From Perilla frutescens (Eukaryota; Streptophyta; Magnoliopsida; Lamiales; Lamiaceae), in NCBI GenBank assembly GCA_026008535.1, contig BRKX01000004.1, positions 56,676,501 through 56,740,500 of the forward strand: a stretch of DNA of 64,000 bases, in the 5' to 3' direction. This document shows, piece by piece, positions 11,760 to 21,859 of this stretch. The translations under genes and the position numbers were made by a program. The first letter of the stretch is position 1, and each line of letters starts with the position of its first letter. The notes under the pieces are model-generated. The model was not told the DNA's origin, did no database searches, and was given only the letters and a program-made list of their open reading frames with translations.

Positions 11760-13477
11760 ATGGGGGCGCTGATGTCGAAGATGTGGTTCATGTTGTTTCC
11801 GGCGAAGGAGTACAAGATCGTGGTGGTGGGGCTGGACAACGCCGGCAAAACGACGACGCTTTACAAGCTCCATTTGGGGGAGGTGGTCACCACTCATCCA
11901 ACTGTCGGCAGCAACGTCGAGGAGGTTGTCTACAAGAATATTCGATTTGAGGTACGCGTTTCTTGTTTTTGAAGGCGTAATTTCAGCTCAATTTTATTTA
12001 TATTTATCGATCAGCTGCGATTGGGTTTCGAATCCAAGATGGAATTTTTAGTGATGGTGTTGTCTGTTGATACCATGTCTCTGAGAACTTAGATTTAAGA
12101 TAATATGGGGGATAAATGTATATGTGGAAGAAGGTTTACTATATATCGCTGCATTATTCAGTTGATACATCATATGTTGGCTCAAGTAGTTATATATATG
12201 GCGCATCATATATCTTGATTTTTCTTGACACAGTTTCTTGATAAGGGAGTTGCTGGTTGCAGGTTACCAATTTCTTTACATTAAACTTGGTTTCTGTAGT
12301 ATTTCACTATTTCTTGGTTGGTGGTTTCTTTCGAGACATATAATATCCTATTTCTCAACTTATGTACTATAGCCCCGATGGCATCTGGGGTTTTATGCTT
12401 CCACAGATGAATGCTGTTAGCCTTCTTCTTCCCTGAAGGGGAATATGGATCAGAATTATGGATTTAGGGCTTCAGGCTCGTATGTCGCTGTTTGCATTAT
12501 TAACACTTATATTTATCATAGTTGGCTCTAATTTGGGAATTGGTGTTACTTCACTTAGCTAGTAGGGATATGTGTGAATATAATGTCTAAACTAGTAGTT
12601 CCAAAACCGGAAGTTGATTGAGGGTAGGAATTGCTAGCAGGGGCTAATGAAGTTGAAAGACTTTATTTTTTATGGGTTCATTGTTCACCGGTGTAGAGTT
12701 TCCTGTTTTAATGAAGCTAGGATGGATTGGGTTCCCTCTTTTCCTCGTATCAACCATACCAAAAGATGTTAGCAAATAGTTTTTGATGTCTGGCTGTGGA
12801 TTCTGGGATCCTTTACATCCATCATTCTGGTTTTGTAATACTACTTGTTATACTACGTCTTATATGTATATAATCTGAGATGTGAATATTAATGGTGACA
12901 ATTTCTTATTAACTAGGCTATACTCTCCTCATTTGTATATTTGGACATATTTACCTAAGAAATAGAGGTTTTAGGGCTGGAGAAAGAGTGTGTGCTGATA
13001 TTATGTGCATCGTCCATGGTTTAAAACACTGCACATATGAATATGCTTGAATTATTTGTATTTGCTTCTATATTTCTTGATCCTTGTACATGGTTTGAAT
13101 CTGTCCCTCGTGATCAGGTCTGGGATCTTGGCGGGCAAGATAGGCTAAGGACATCATGGACCACTTATTACCGCGGGACACATGCTGTTATAGTAGTGAT
13201 AGACAGCACTGATAGAGCTAGGATCTCCATAATGAAAGACGAACTATTTAGGCTGCTCCCGAACGAGGATCTCCAGAGCGCAGTATTACTCGTTTATGCA
13301 AACAAGCAGGATCTTAAGGACGCTATGACGCCTGCTGAGATAACTGATGCACTATCCCTTCACAGTATCAAGAACCATGACTGGCATATCCAAGCTTGCT
13401 CTGCACTAACTGGTGAAGGCTTGTACGACGGTTTGGGGTGGATCGCTCAAAGAGTTGCTGGAAAAGCAACGAGCTAG
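11760..13477 (+). CDS. ARF-like small GTPase, ARL5/ARLB1 type
   Basis: Two exons, 11760-11951 and 13118-13477, encode 183 residues, the usual ARF-family length. The intron (11952-13117) has a GTACGC donor and a TGATCAG acceptor and falls cleanly between codons 64 and 65. All GTPase boxes are intact: GLDNAGKT (P-loop, residues 24-31), the switch I Thr within HPTVGSN (46-52), WDLGGQ (66-71), NKQD (126-129) and SALTGEG (159-165). Gly2 (MGALMSK) is a predicted N-myristoylation site. Family knowledge places ARL5-type proteins at the Golgi/trans-Golgi, where GTP-dependent membrane binding recruits tethers; a plant relative is Arabidopsis ARLB1/GB1. The assignment as ARL5-type rather than ARF1 rests on the VVYKNIRFEVWDLGGQDRLR and TYYRGTHAVI segments. 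The gene converges on the G-gamma gene, with 393 bp between the stop codons. It looks intact and single-copy here. Confidence 0.93.
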
Positions 13478-13870
13478 AATTAGAGAGAAATGAAGGTGGT
13501 TTCACTTTCACTGAATGCTGAAGATCATCTGTCTGATGTACACCGTCTAATCGCCAAATCCTGCAATTGAATACGCATATCCAGTTCTAACATTGTTCTT
13601 CGTTTACTCTATTTGCTGATAACAGGTTGCATTTGATTACTTGAGCATGTATAGGGTAGCCGATTTTCAACGTTTAATTATTAATGATTGAATGAAAAGG
13701 AGCGAACGGTATAAAGTTCCAAATGTGCAAATATTTTGATGAAAATGTTACACCATCAAACTCCCATTCCTCTGAACAATCAGAACCTGAATCATGAGCA
13801 TACTGGAATGAGATCTTCTGCAAATCAAAGGCTTTGTCTGAAGATGGTGTCTCGTGTTGATTTATGATGA

Positions 13871-15199
13871 TCATAAAATGGGGCACCTACATCCTGAAGA
13901 ATTTTGTGGTCCTTCAAACCATCGGTCCCAGATTGGATTTGTAGGACCAATTGTTCTGGAAAACACATATATACATGTTGGATTGCAATTTGCAAATGAT
14001 GATGATGATTTTTGTATGAGAAGCAAGAAAGAGCTCTTACAATGGGAGCAGCGCATCTGGCCTCGTTTGAACACTGACTAGCATCCTGGTTCAAATACAC
14101 AGACGAGTCAAGTTTAGATGGACAGGCAGCGAGCACGAAGCAGAATTTGAAGGTGTAAATAGATCGCGACTTACTCCTTACAAGCAGATGACGCGCTCTC
14201 CATTTTCTCGAGCTGTTCTAGTTCCTCCTGTATGCAGAATATAACGATAATTACAATCCCTTAGAAAGATTGTGTTTGCTGGGATCATATTCATGCCAAC
14301 AACAAAGAGAGATCATAAAGTGTGACAAATAGAGGCTTTTTTTCTTACTACTCTAGAGCCAATAAGAGATCTAATATCTAAATAAGGGAGGAGCATAATA
14401 AAAAGAGGAACACCATGTTAGGAGCTTTGATTCTTGAAAATGCAAGATTAGGTCTATATTACATCAACAAAGTCAGAGCCAAGGAGAGTTACAACAATTG
14501 TTTTCGTTAACATCAAATTTATTTGGTTGTTCAACCAAAATAACAGATGAACTGGAGAGTGCAGAAAACATAACTAATTAACATATACACAAACACGATC
14601 GAGATTCATACTACTTATATCATCCAATGTCCAAAGGCCTTTAACTTGGAGCCAGTCAATCACAACTCATATCTAATCCTATACATAGTAAATATAATAC
14701 AACATTCTTAGATCTCTACAAGGTCCAAATTTACAAGAAAATCTGTTATTCCCCAAATTTCAGAGATCACCAAGTGCAGCCAGAATTTATGCATGAATGA
14801 TGATGGTTAAATTAGAATAACAATGCAAAGGAGTTCAACTCTTCTTAGCATGTCTCCATTAGCCTCGTTCAAACTCAATTTAAGAATTATCCAATTCTTG
14901 CACAGTATTTAAATGAAAAAAAAAAATGCATCAAACAGAGCACCATACAACGAAGAACATAAAGATTTCACCTTTCACCGATGCCCCAGATAACAAAACC
15001 AACAAGAAACAACAAAACTAAACACAACTCAAAAAATGGTCAAATAAGAATAAAAAGCAAAAAATAAAATAAAATAGGAAACCTCCAAGAATCTAGTTTC
15101 TTGCTGGAGTCTCTTTAATTCAGCAGAAATCCTGTGCTTCCCTCTTGTATCTGCAGCTGCCACCACTGATTCCACCTCCTCTAAACTGGGAGTTTGCAT
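13871..15199 (-). CDS. Heterotrimeric G-protein gamma subunit, type A (AGG1/AGG2-like)
   Basis: Four exons on the minus strand, in coding order 15199-15083, 14227-14175, 14085-14041 and 13955-13871 (117, 53, 45 and 85 nt), encode 99 residues. All introns have GT...AG ends. The protein has an acidic N-terminus, GKHRISAELKRLQQETRFLEEEL (residues 20-42, start of the coiled coil that binds G-beta), a CKEMLVSVQTRPDALLP block (55-71), then WDRWFEGP (81-88), and ends in CRCPIL. The last four residues CPIL form a CaaX box expected to be geranylgeranylated, and Cys94 may be palmitoylated, which anchors the G-beta-gamma dimer at the plasma membrane. Length and layout match plant AGG1/AGG2 (98-100 residues). 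An upstream ORF of three codons (ATG AGC ATA TAA) lies just before the chosen start, which is the first in-frame ATG after a stop. No single open frame covers it because exons are short. Confidence 0.92.
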
Positions 15200-15739
15200 T
15201 TTCTTTTCAGCTTTTGCAATGTTTATATGCTCATTTACTACAGCAAAACACCAAAAACATTCTTCTAAGGAAATTGAGAAGAAATGGCCGTGAAAGATGC
15301 TAGCTAAGCTTTATAGATATTCAGTTGTGATGCTATCTCATTAGTATTAAAATTAATTTTCAAATCAAAAGCTTGGATTTTTCCCCTTCTGTGTGTGTGT
15401 CTCTCTCTCTCTCTCACCCTTTTTAGTAGTAAATTGTAGCAAGAAAGGAGGAAAAAAGAAAGGAACTTTAGCCTTTTGGGGGTGGCGTGGGTGGGCTGGA
15501 TTATGGGTGTTATTTTCTGCCCTTGTCTGAATTAGGATTTTGTCAAAATTCAAATAATGAAAACAAAGCTGGTGGCCTTTCTCTCTCTCCTTTCTTCTCA
15601 CTACTTATTTCCCCTTCCCACTGAATAACACTAACTAGTAGCAAATTTCAGCCAGAATTATATTCATAATTGTGAGAATGATTTATCTGCATCTAAAAAA
15701 AAAGAAAGAAAAATCTATCAATGAAACAAGATTTACTAT
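15200..15739 (-). promoter_or_regulatory. 5' leader and promoter region of the G-gamma gene
   Basis: On the minus strand upstream of the G-gamma start codon there are GA/CT-rich tracts (15380-15415 and 15575-15600) and other purine-rich stretches, a pattern common in plant 5' leaders and core promoters. No clear TATA box position can be assigned. Open frames in this region are repeat-driven and not considered genes. Confidence 0.4.
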
Positions 15740-16037
15740 GTCCCAAATACTTTTTTTTTTTTTTTGATGTCGAGGGTAACCCGCAACCCTTACCGTGGGT
15801 TTACACTTGGTAGGCTATTACACAGGTGTGAAACCGCCCCTGTGTAATAGCCTGCAAACCACACAGGGGAGGTAAACCACACTTGGCAGGCACACTTGGT
15901 AGGCTATTACACAGGTGTGAAACCGCCCCTGTGTAGGTGTGACAGGCTCACACCTAGTGGTATTGGTTGAGACCTTTGGCCGCAAGAAACACCACTTCAC
16001 CACTAGACTATCCCCAAAGGGACGTCCCAAATACTTT
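15740..16037 (-). mobile_element. SINE with internal 44-bp duplication and target duplication
   Basis: Reverse-complement copy of the SINE family seen at 5180-5407. The body is 15754-16023: the A-tail appears as a T-run at its left, and the tRNA-like head (reverse complement of GGGATAGTCTAGTGG) is at its right. A 14-bp direct repeat GTCCCAAATACTTT (15740-15753 and 16024-16037) is the target duplication. Unlike the first copy it carries an exact 44-bp repeat (15803-15846 and 15892-15935), which makes the body about 40 bp longer. Open frames here are not genes. Confidence 0.85.
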
Positions 16038-16888
16038 ATTAATATGCCATCATGCGCAACTTATTTCTTTGATCAACGAATACCAAATTATAGCAGTCGT
16101 ACTAATAATGGTTATAATCTTACGAGTACATGTATTAATGTATATTTTTATAATAAGAATGAATTTACATTTTTTTTATTAAAGATTTTAAATATGACTC
16201 GGGGATATTAACACTATCAATTCGTTGAAAGCTTGGAACTAATATTGAGGTTAATTAACCGACATTCATTGAATCGTATGTGTTATTATTATATCAAATG
16301 AAATCCTCTATCCCACTTGCTGTCCTATTTTATTTTTTTTATTATGTTTTCATTCATATTTTTCTTTCAAATTCAATTTATTTTGATTTAATTTAATTTT
16401 ATAATTATTATTTAGGGTTCATTCCACCCAATTAGGGTTTTTATTTATTTTTTAATATTTATTTCTTATTTTTTAGTTAATATAATTGATTAATAGATTT
16501 AATTATTCCAAAATTAGGGTATATAATTTTTTTAAAATTCTATTTTTAGCAATAAATGTTAATTATGATTTGTTATAATATAATAAAATTTATTTTTATA
16601 ATAAATATTTATAAAATATTAAATTTAATAATGAGATATAATAGTGAGACATGAAATGTGGACTAGTAAATTTTATCCCGTTAATATACAAAACCCTTCC
16701 CGAATAAATTCATGTACATCTTTCTCTCTCAATGCATGCTTATATTTCTTGTCAAAAAAAAAAATACATGCTTATATTTTTTTTATTTAGAATAAATAAA
16801 TACATTTACAATAAAAAAAACCCAAAAGTAAAAAAGTCCAGAAAAAGGAAAAAAGAAATTATGCAAAACACATATTTTTTTGCATGAC
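16038..16888. other. AT-rich intergenic region
   Basis: No gene or clear repeat family recognised between the SINE and the promoter of the proline-rich gene. Confidence 0.6.
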
Positions 16889-16923
16889 ATCCACGTGTGA
16901 CGTGGCCTTTGATTGCCACGTTT
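16889..16923 (+). promoter_or_regulatory. G-box/ABRE cluster upstream of the proline-rich gene
   Basis: Three ACGT-core sites fall within 35 bp: a perfect G-box CACGTG (16892-16897), an ABRE-like ACGTGGC (16900-16906) and an inverted GCCACGT (16915-16921). Paired ABREs are a known binding arrangement for bZIP factors of the ABF/AREB class and confer abscisic-acid or seed/dehydration response. The cluster sits about 75-105 bp before the first ATG of the downstream frame, so the regulation is inferred. Confidence 0.6.
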
Positions 16924-16995
16924 ACATATTCATGCAATCTAAATATCTTATTCACAGTTAAGAATCCTAAATTTTCACCCCATTAACAAGGGAAA

Positions 16996-17385
16996 ATGTC
17001 AATCCCATCAAATTTCTTCAAGAAATATTTCCTTGGCTTTTATAAACGAAAATTCCATTTAACACAATCTCCTAGCCCAATTGTTTCAGCCCCGGTACAT
17101 GGAGCGTCGGCGATGACGGCGGCGCCGCCACCGGACCTGCCGCTTATGAGTTACGTTTTGGAGTTTGATACAATTCCAACGGAAAAGCCTTCTGGGCCGA
17201 GACCAGGTCCAGAATTCACAGGCCCACCAATTCCATCTCCGCCGACACCGGAAGGTCCACGGCCGCCCATGCCTTCACCACCGGGAAAGCCTGAGGCTTT
17301 TCCGCCGCACGGGCCGGATGTTATACCACCGATGCCGCCGGAGCGCCGCCCAACTCAGCCACCATCCTACATGGGTTTTAATTAG
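16996..17385 (+). CDS. Small proline-rich protein, unknown function
   Basis: An uninterrupted 129-codon frame. Residues 1-39 are basic and aromatic (FFKKYFLGFYKRKF). From residue 40 (MTAAPPPDLPLMSYVLEFD) the coding sequence turns GC-rich and the protein becomes about one-third proline, with repeats such as GPRPGPEFTGPPIPSPP, PRPPMPSPPGKPEAFPP and PPMPPERRPTQPPS. It ends YMGFN. There is no hydrophobic signal peptide at the first Met and no transmembrane segment, so it is not a classical secreted cell-wall protein. The second Met (17113) may be the true start, because the base composition changes there. The ABRE/G-box cluster just upstream hints at ABA or desiccation response. No named family is recognised; it is probably an intrinsically disordered protein. 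Confidence 0.65.
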   Translation: MSIPSNFFKKYFLGFYKRKFHLTQSPSPIVSAPVHGASAMTAAPPPDLPLMSYVLEFDTIPTEKPSGPRPGPEFTGPPIPSPPTPEGPRPPMPSPPGKPEAFPPHGPDVIPPMPPERRPTQPPSYMGFN

Positions 17386-18726
17386 GAAGGTACGTAGTAG
17401 AGTAATTTTTTGCTTAGGTTATGTTTGGTTTGTAGCAACGTTTTAACCTTTGTTACATTTTTGTGTTACGTCTCCCGTTCCACCATTACCGATGTGTTTT
17501 AACTTGTATTTGATGACATCACTTTGTCACATATATTTTTGTAATCGGATTTTAAGGGCTGGAATGACTAATATTTGAATTTTGGATTGTTATAATTGGG
17601 CTTAGGCCTTATAGCATACCCCATTGGGCCCATTCGATTTTTAAATTTTGGAGGAATTACCATTTAATTCTACGTTTGAAATAGACAATCATAGTATTCT
17701 GAAAAATCGATCAAGTGATTAATAAATTAATTGTTTTGATAACTCAATAAAGGGAAATAGCGTGTGTGAAATGATTCATGACATTCAACGTTGGAAGGTT
17801 AATATAATTAGTGTTGAATCAATTTCAGTGTAATATCTATCTAACATGCAGATCGGTTCTTAACAATTGAATTTTGGGGTGAATTTGGGTTTGATTAGTC
17901 TCAACATGGTTTGAGTGTCCTCCTAAACTCTATAAATATGATTAAGTCGTTTTTAATTTATCTTTGAAAGCGCCAAACCGTCATTCAAGAGTGTTATTTA
18001 TTTTGTTTCAATTATGAATTTCATTCCGATTTATTTTATTTTGTCCTCTCTCTCTCTGTAAATTAAGATTCACTACGTACAAGGCATACATATACATATC
18101 AAAGGATTGTTTCCAACAAATTAATGTACATATATAGATACAAGTAAATAATTATGTGGTCAAAGTCTACCAACTAGGAAATGAATCTGATTAGAATTGC
18201 AAGCCGACCAAGACTGCAAAATTGAATCAAAACTACGCCGCGCCTTCACGATCTATTAAAACTCGACTTGCATTCAATGCTATTTTATTTTCTCGATTAC
18301 TTCCAGAATCCTAATATCATATCATCATTCCAATCTGGCAAATATTTAATTTTATTAATTATTTACGTTTAATATTATGTATATATATAATTAAAGCCTT
18401 TAATGTACGTTGAGGGGCAAGGGCCTACGTATGTTTCTTGCTAGCCAACTAAGCAAAATTAATGCATATACGTTTTGGCGAGATATTCATTTTTTGAAGA
18501 TTTGATTTGGTATGGCGGCTTACATTAATTTAAATTGCACCCAGATCTTTGATTAATCGACTGGTTTTTCTACTTTTTTCCTTTTCTTCTATCTGGGTAA
18601 ATAATATCCCATAGTGAAAGCTAGATTAATTATTGATTTGGTTATGAATTGATTAAGATACTTTTCACTTTTAACTTATGAGATTTTCAGAGTTATTGAG
18701 ATTTACTTAAAATCTTGGCAAAAATT
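17386..18726. other. Intergenic region 3' of the proline-rich gene
   Basis: No gene recognised. The first few hundred bases probably include the 3' UTR of the proline-rich gene. The rest is AT-rich and without clear repeats. Confidence 0.55.
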
Positions 18727-19462
18727 CCTGTGCATAAGGTGCATGGGTCGGCCCATCAGACGGACCCGCTCCGACCCGGGCCGACCCGCGTAAAAAAAAA
18801 AAATCGCCACCCATAGTACTAATTCCAACACTAAATAGTACCAATTCGTGTGTTTTAGGATTTTTTTTTTGTTTTTTTTTTTGTGTTTTTTGGGGTGTTT
18901 TTAGTTGTTTATTTTATGTTTTTTTGAGAGTGTTTTTAGGGGTTTATTTTGTATTTCTTAGGTTTTTTGGGGGTGTTTTTAGGAGTTTATTTTGTTTTTT
19001 TAGGGTTTTTTGGGGGTGTTTTTAGGGGTTTATTTTTTCTTTTTTTTTTGTGTTTTTTGTGGGTGTTTTTAGGGGTTTATTTTATGTTTTTGGGGGTGTT
19101 TTTAGGGGTTTATTTTGTATTTCTTAGGGGTTTGGGGTGTTTTTAGGGGTTTATTTTGTGTTTTTATGGTTTTATTTTGTGTTTTTTATGATTTTTTGGG
19201 GTGTTTTTAGGGGTTTATTTTGTGTTTTATGATTTTTTTGGAGGCATTTTTAAGGATTTATTTGTGTCTTTTTTAAGAAAAAAATGGAAAGAAGAACAGA
19301 AAAAAGAAAAAAAAAAACAAAAAATGTAAAGGAAAAATCAAAACAGAAAAAGGAAAAAAAAAACAGGTGCAGGCGTCAGCGCGTGGGCCGCGTGTGGGCG
19401 CCACGCACCCGTCTGAGGTGCGACAGCTTGGGAGGGGAGGGTGGGGGAAGTGGTGCACAGGA
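18727..19462. mobile_element. Inverted-repeat element with G/T-rich minisatellite core (member B)
   Basis: The left end TCCTGTGCATAAGGTGCAT, followed by CATCAGACGG, is mirrored at the right end by CCCGTCTGAGGTGCGAC and GTGCACAGGA. These match the termini of the element at 19871-20242 (TCCTGTACATAAGATGTA and AGACGG). The inside has a purely G/T-rich array of about nine or ten degenerate units around GTGTTTTTAGGGGTTTAT (18880-19260), then a GC-rich stretch. An open frame at 18949-19146 merely translates the array. No transposase is present. The target duplication is unclear and the superfamily is unknown. Confidence 0.5.
18880..19260 (+). repeat. G/T-rich minisatellite
   Basis: Degenerate tandem units of about 34-44 bp share the core GTGTTTTTAGGGGTTTAT. 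The strand is nearly free of C, with G-runs of three to five, so it could form G-quadruplex or R-loop structures; that is inference. It lies inside the inverted-repeat element 18727-19462. Confidence 0.85.
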
Positions 19463-19770
19463 GACGACCCCTAAAATCTTTATATGGGGGTTCGATATAT
19501 TATCATCTTAATAATAAATTTTGTCATTTTCAGCTACGACTTGTTCAAATTAAAATTCTAGTCTTTGCCGAAAGTGAAGATCATGGTTGTAAAGTTGCAT
19601 GGAAATTTGGTCACAGTTTCCATCCATTTTCAAGCAAGCCAATCCCAATTACGTATCGTGAAAACAAATTCATTTACTATGTTGTAGTTTCATGTGTTTC
19701 CACGGTTTAATGTCACGTACATTATTACAATCGGAAAAATCAGGAAAATAATTTTAATTATTTTATAATA

Positions 19771-19803
<33 letters not shown>

Positions 19804-19870
19804 GGGGTGTGTGTGTGGGGTGTAGAAATGCAATCGATTGATAAGTCATCATGTGCAGAATGGGCAAGTT

Positions 19871-20242
19871 TCCTGTACATAAGATGTACATTAGACGGTC
19901 AACGCGACCGGATCAACGCGTGTTAACCCGGTCAATGTTTTGATCAAAAAATCTGTCAAAATTAGTATCATTCATAGTACTGAAAAATATCATTTCGAAT
20001 GCCCAAAAGTATCATTTGTATCAATAAAAAGTATTGGCCATAAAAAAAACTAAAAAAAAACTGCTAAGATTAGTATCAATTGAAACACTAAAAAGTATCA
20101 TTCAAAATTAAAAAAAGTATCAGTTGTATTCCTAAAAAGTATCACCCGTTTTCACGATTTTTTTGGTCAACGATTTGGCCGAGTCAACGCGCATTGACCC
20201 GGTCAATGCGTTGACCGTCTGATATACATCTTATGTACAGGA
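19871..20242. mobile_element. Terminal-inverted-repeat element with AAAAGTATCA repeats (member C)
   Basis: 372 bp. The left end TCCTGTACATAAGATGTA, then AGACGGTCAACGC, is matched in inverted orientation at the right end (GCGTTGACCGTCTGATA, then TACATCTTATGTACAGGA), giving inverted repeats of about 35 bp with two mismatches. The inside is built from many copies of AAAAGTATCA-like words (for example near 20005, 20090, 20120 and 20137) and GGTCAACG words. There is no coding capacity and no confident target duplication. It is probably a non-autonomous DNA transposon of unidentified superfamily. Confidence 0.65.
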
Positions 20243-20562
20243 GTATTTGCGGTGCAGAGTTAGTCAAATTTAAATGAGATTTAAACCAATATTACACATG
20301 TCGTGTATATATGTTTCCAAATGGATAAAAATGGGCAGAAATAAAAGTGATTGGAAAAAAAAACTTTTAAGAATATGGAGTTTTGTGGGTAATTTGAAGT
20401 GTAAAAGTCTCAAATATTTTTATAAGACACTTGATCCCCATACTCAATCATTGGGTAAGTGTACTTTGACATTTATTTTTAGCTACACAACAACTATACA
20501 CATATATCTATAAATAAAATTTATGACTGATTTAATTAAAATAAATTGAACCATTCGACTAC
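20243..20562. other. AT-rich intergenic region
   Basis: No gene recognised. A 79-codon frame at 20274-20513 has no known domain. Confidence 0.5.
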
Positions 20563-21560
20563 ATATATGCTACACTATACGATTATATAAACTAAAGTTT
20601 ATGATTTTATAAATTATGATTAAGCATACGATTAATCTTAAAATCAATCGTGCGTTTGAAAATAATTGTATATTTAACTGTTAGACCTAAACAAATATGA
20701 AGATTAATTTGTAACATGAATCGTAAGGTTACGATTTATAAGTTATTCATAAGCATGGTTTTTAATTAAGCCCACGATCATTTTAATACATTGATCGTAG
20801 CGTATGATTATATTTGTGAAAGTACATAATGATTCGAGCTTTTTTCCTCTTGTTTAAGCTCAGCTTGATAAATATTTATCAATTATCATGTTCGAATTTG
20901 GTTCGAGCTCGGTTCGTAAAATGCTCGAAAATTTACTAAATGTGCCCGAGCTTGAATGCTTGAAAAAAAAAACCATTTAATTTACATATTCGAGCTCGAG
21001 CTTGAAAAAAATAGTTTATTTTATTTACCCATTTGAAATATTTATAATATTCATCAACATGTTTGTGAACATGTTCGATTAAGCTCGAGCTCGAACATGT
21101 TCACGAACTGGTCAAGCCGAATACTAATCTGTTCGAGTTCGACCCGATAATTTTATCGAGCTCAATTTGAGGCTTGAGCTCGGCTTGTTTAGAAAATGAA
21201 CGAACTTCGAATGAGCTTTTTTCGAGCCTAACTCTGAATAACTCGCGAGCAGTTTTGTTTATTCACAGCCCTAATCATAGCATACGATTATGTTGTGAAA
21301 ATACGGTTGCAAGCATACAATTAATTTTAGACATTAATCGTATGTATTATTTTAAAGACATACGATTATTTTAATACATGCATTAATCATAACATACGAT
21401 TAATTTCTAAAATGAATCGTATTCCTACGATTAATGTCTAAAATTAATCTTAGACTTGTAATAATGTCTAAAATTAATCGTGTGTATATATATATATCTT
21501 TATAATAAAACAAAAACTTATTATTAATTTTTAACATTTATCGTAAGGCTACGATTAATT
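20563..21560. repeat. Left array of ATTAATCGTA motif
   Basis: Many direct and inverted copies of ACGATTAAT / ATTAATCGTA, often joined as short palindromes through an AAAATTAAT link. They are dispersed at 20563-20810 and 21270-21560 and split by a TCGAGC-rich insertion at about 20820-21270. The same motif array recurs at 39841-40195, on the far side of the DUF1985-like gene. Subterminal arrays of a short motif are typical of some DNA transposons (transposase-binding sites), so the two arrays may mark the ends of one element. No TIR or target duplication was found. Confidence 0.55.
20820..21270. mobile_element. Possible hAT-like element rich in TCGAGC
   Basis: A block dense in GAGCTCGAGC words in both orientations, matching the subterminal texture of the hAT MITE at 38800-39251. 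The right side ends near ATTCACAGCCCTAA. The left end is not clear and no 8-bp duplication was found, so this is a tentative, truncated relative. Confidence 0.4.
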
Positions 21561-21859
21561 GTATGAATTAATGTATTTATTTTTTGTGTAAGAGAGGTAG
21601 TTACTGAACTTCATTAAATAAAAAGAAACGGAAGGTACACGAAGTAGCAATTCGTTGACCAAAATTAAATGAAATTTAATACATTTTTTACTATTGTGTA
21701 AGAAAGGTAGATAAATTTTATAAATAAATACACAATAACACCGATGGACATCACACTACAAAAATTAGAGGAAAAAGCCCGTGAAAAAAATTTGAACAAG
21801 ACAAGAGTGAAATATTTGCATTTTTTCGAAAGGATAGTTCGATATTATCTCCTTCTGGC

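Noticed and set aside
13674..14136. Longer single-frame ORFs on both strands at the end of the G-gamma gene
   Set aside because: They read through introns. The supported protein uses four short exons, and the WDRWFEGP...CPIL end is in exon 4.
18949..19146. 65-codon frame rich in Phe, Leu, Gly and Val
   Set aside because: Direct translation of the G/T-rich minisatellite, not a gene.
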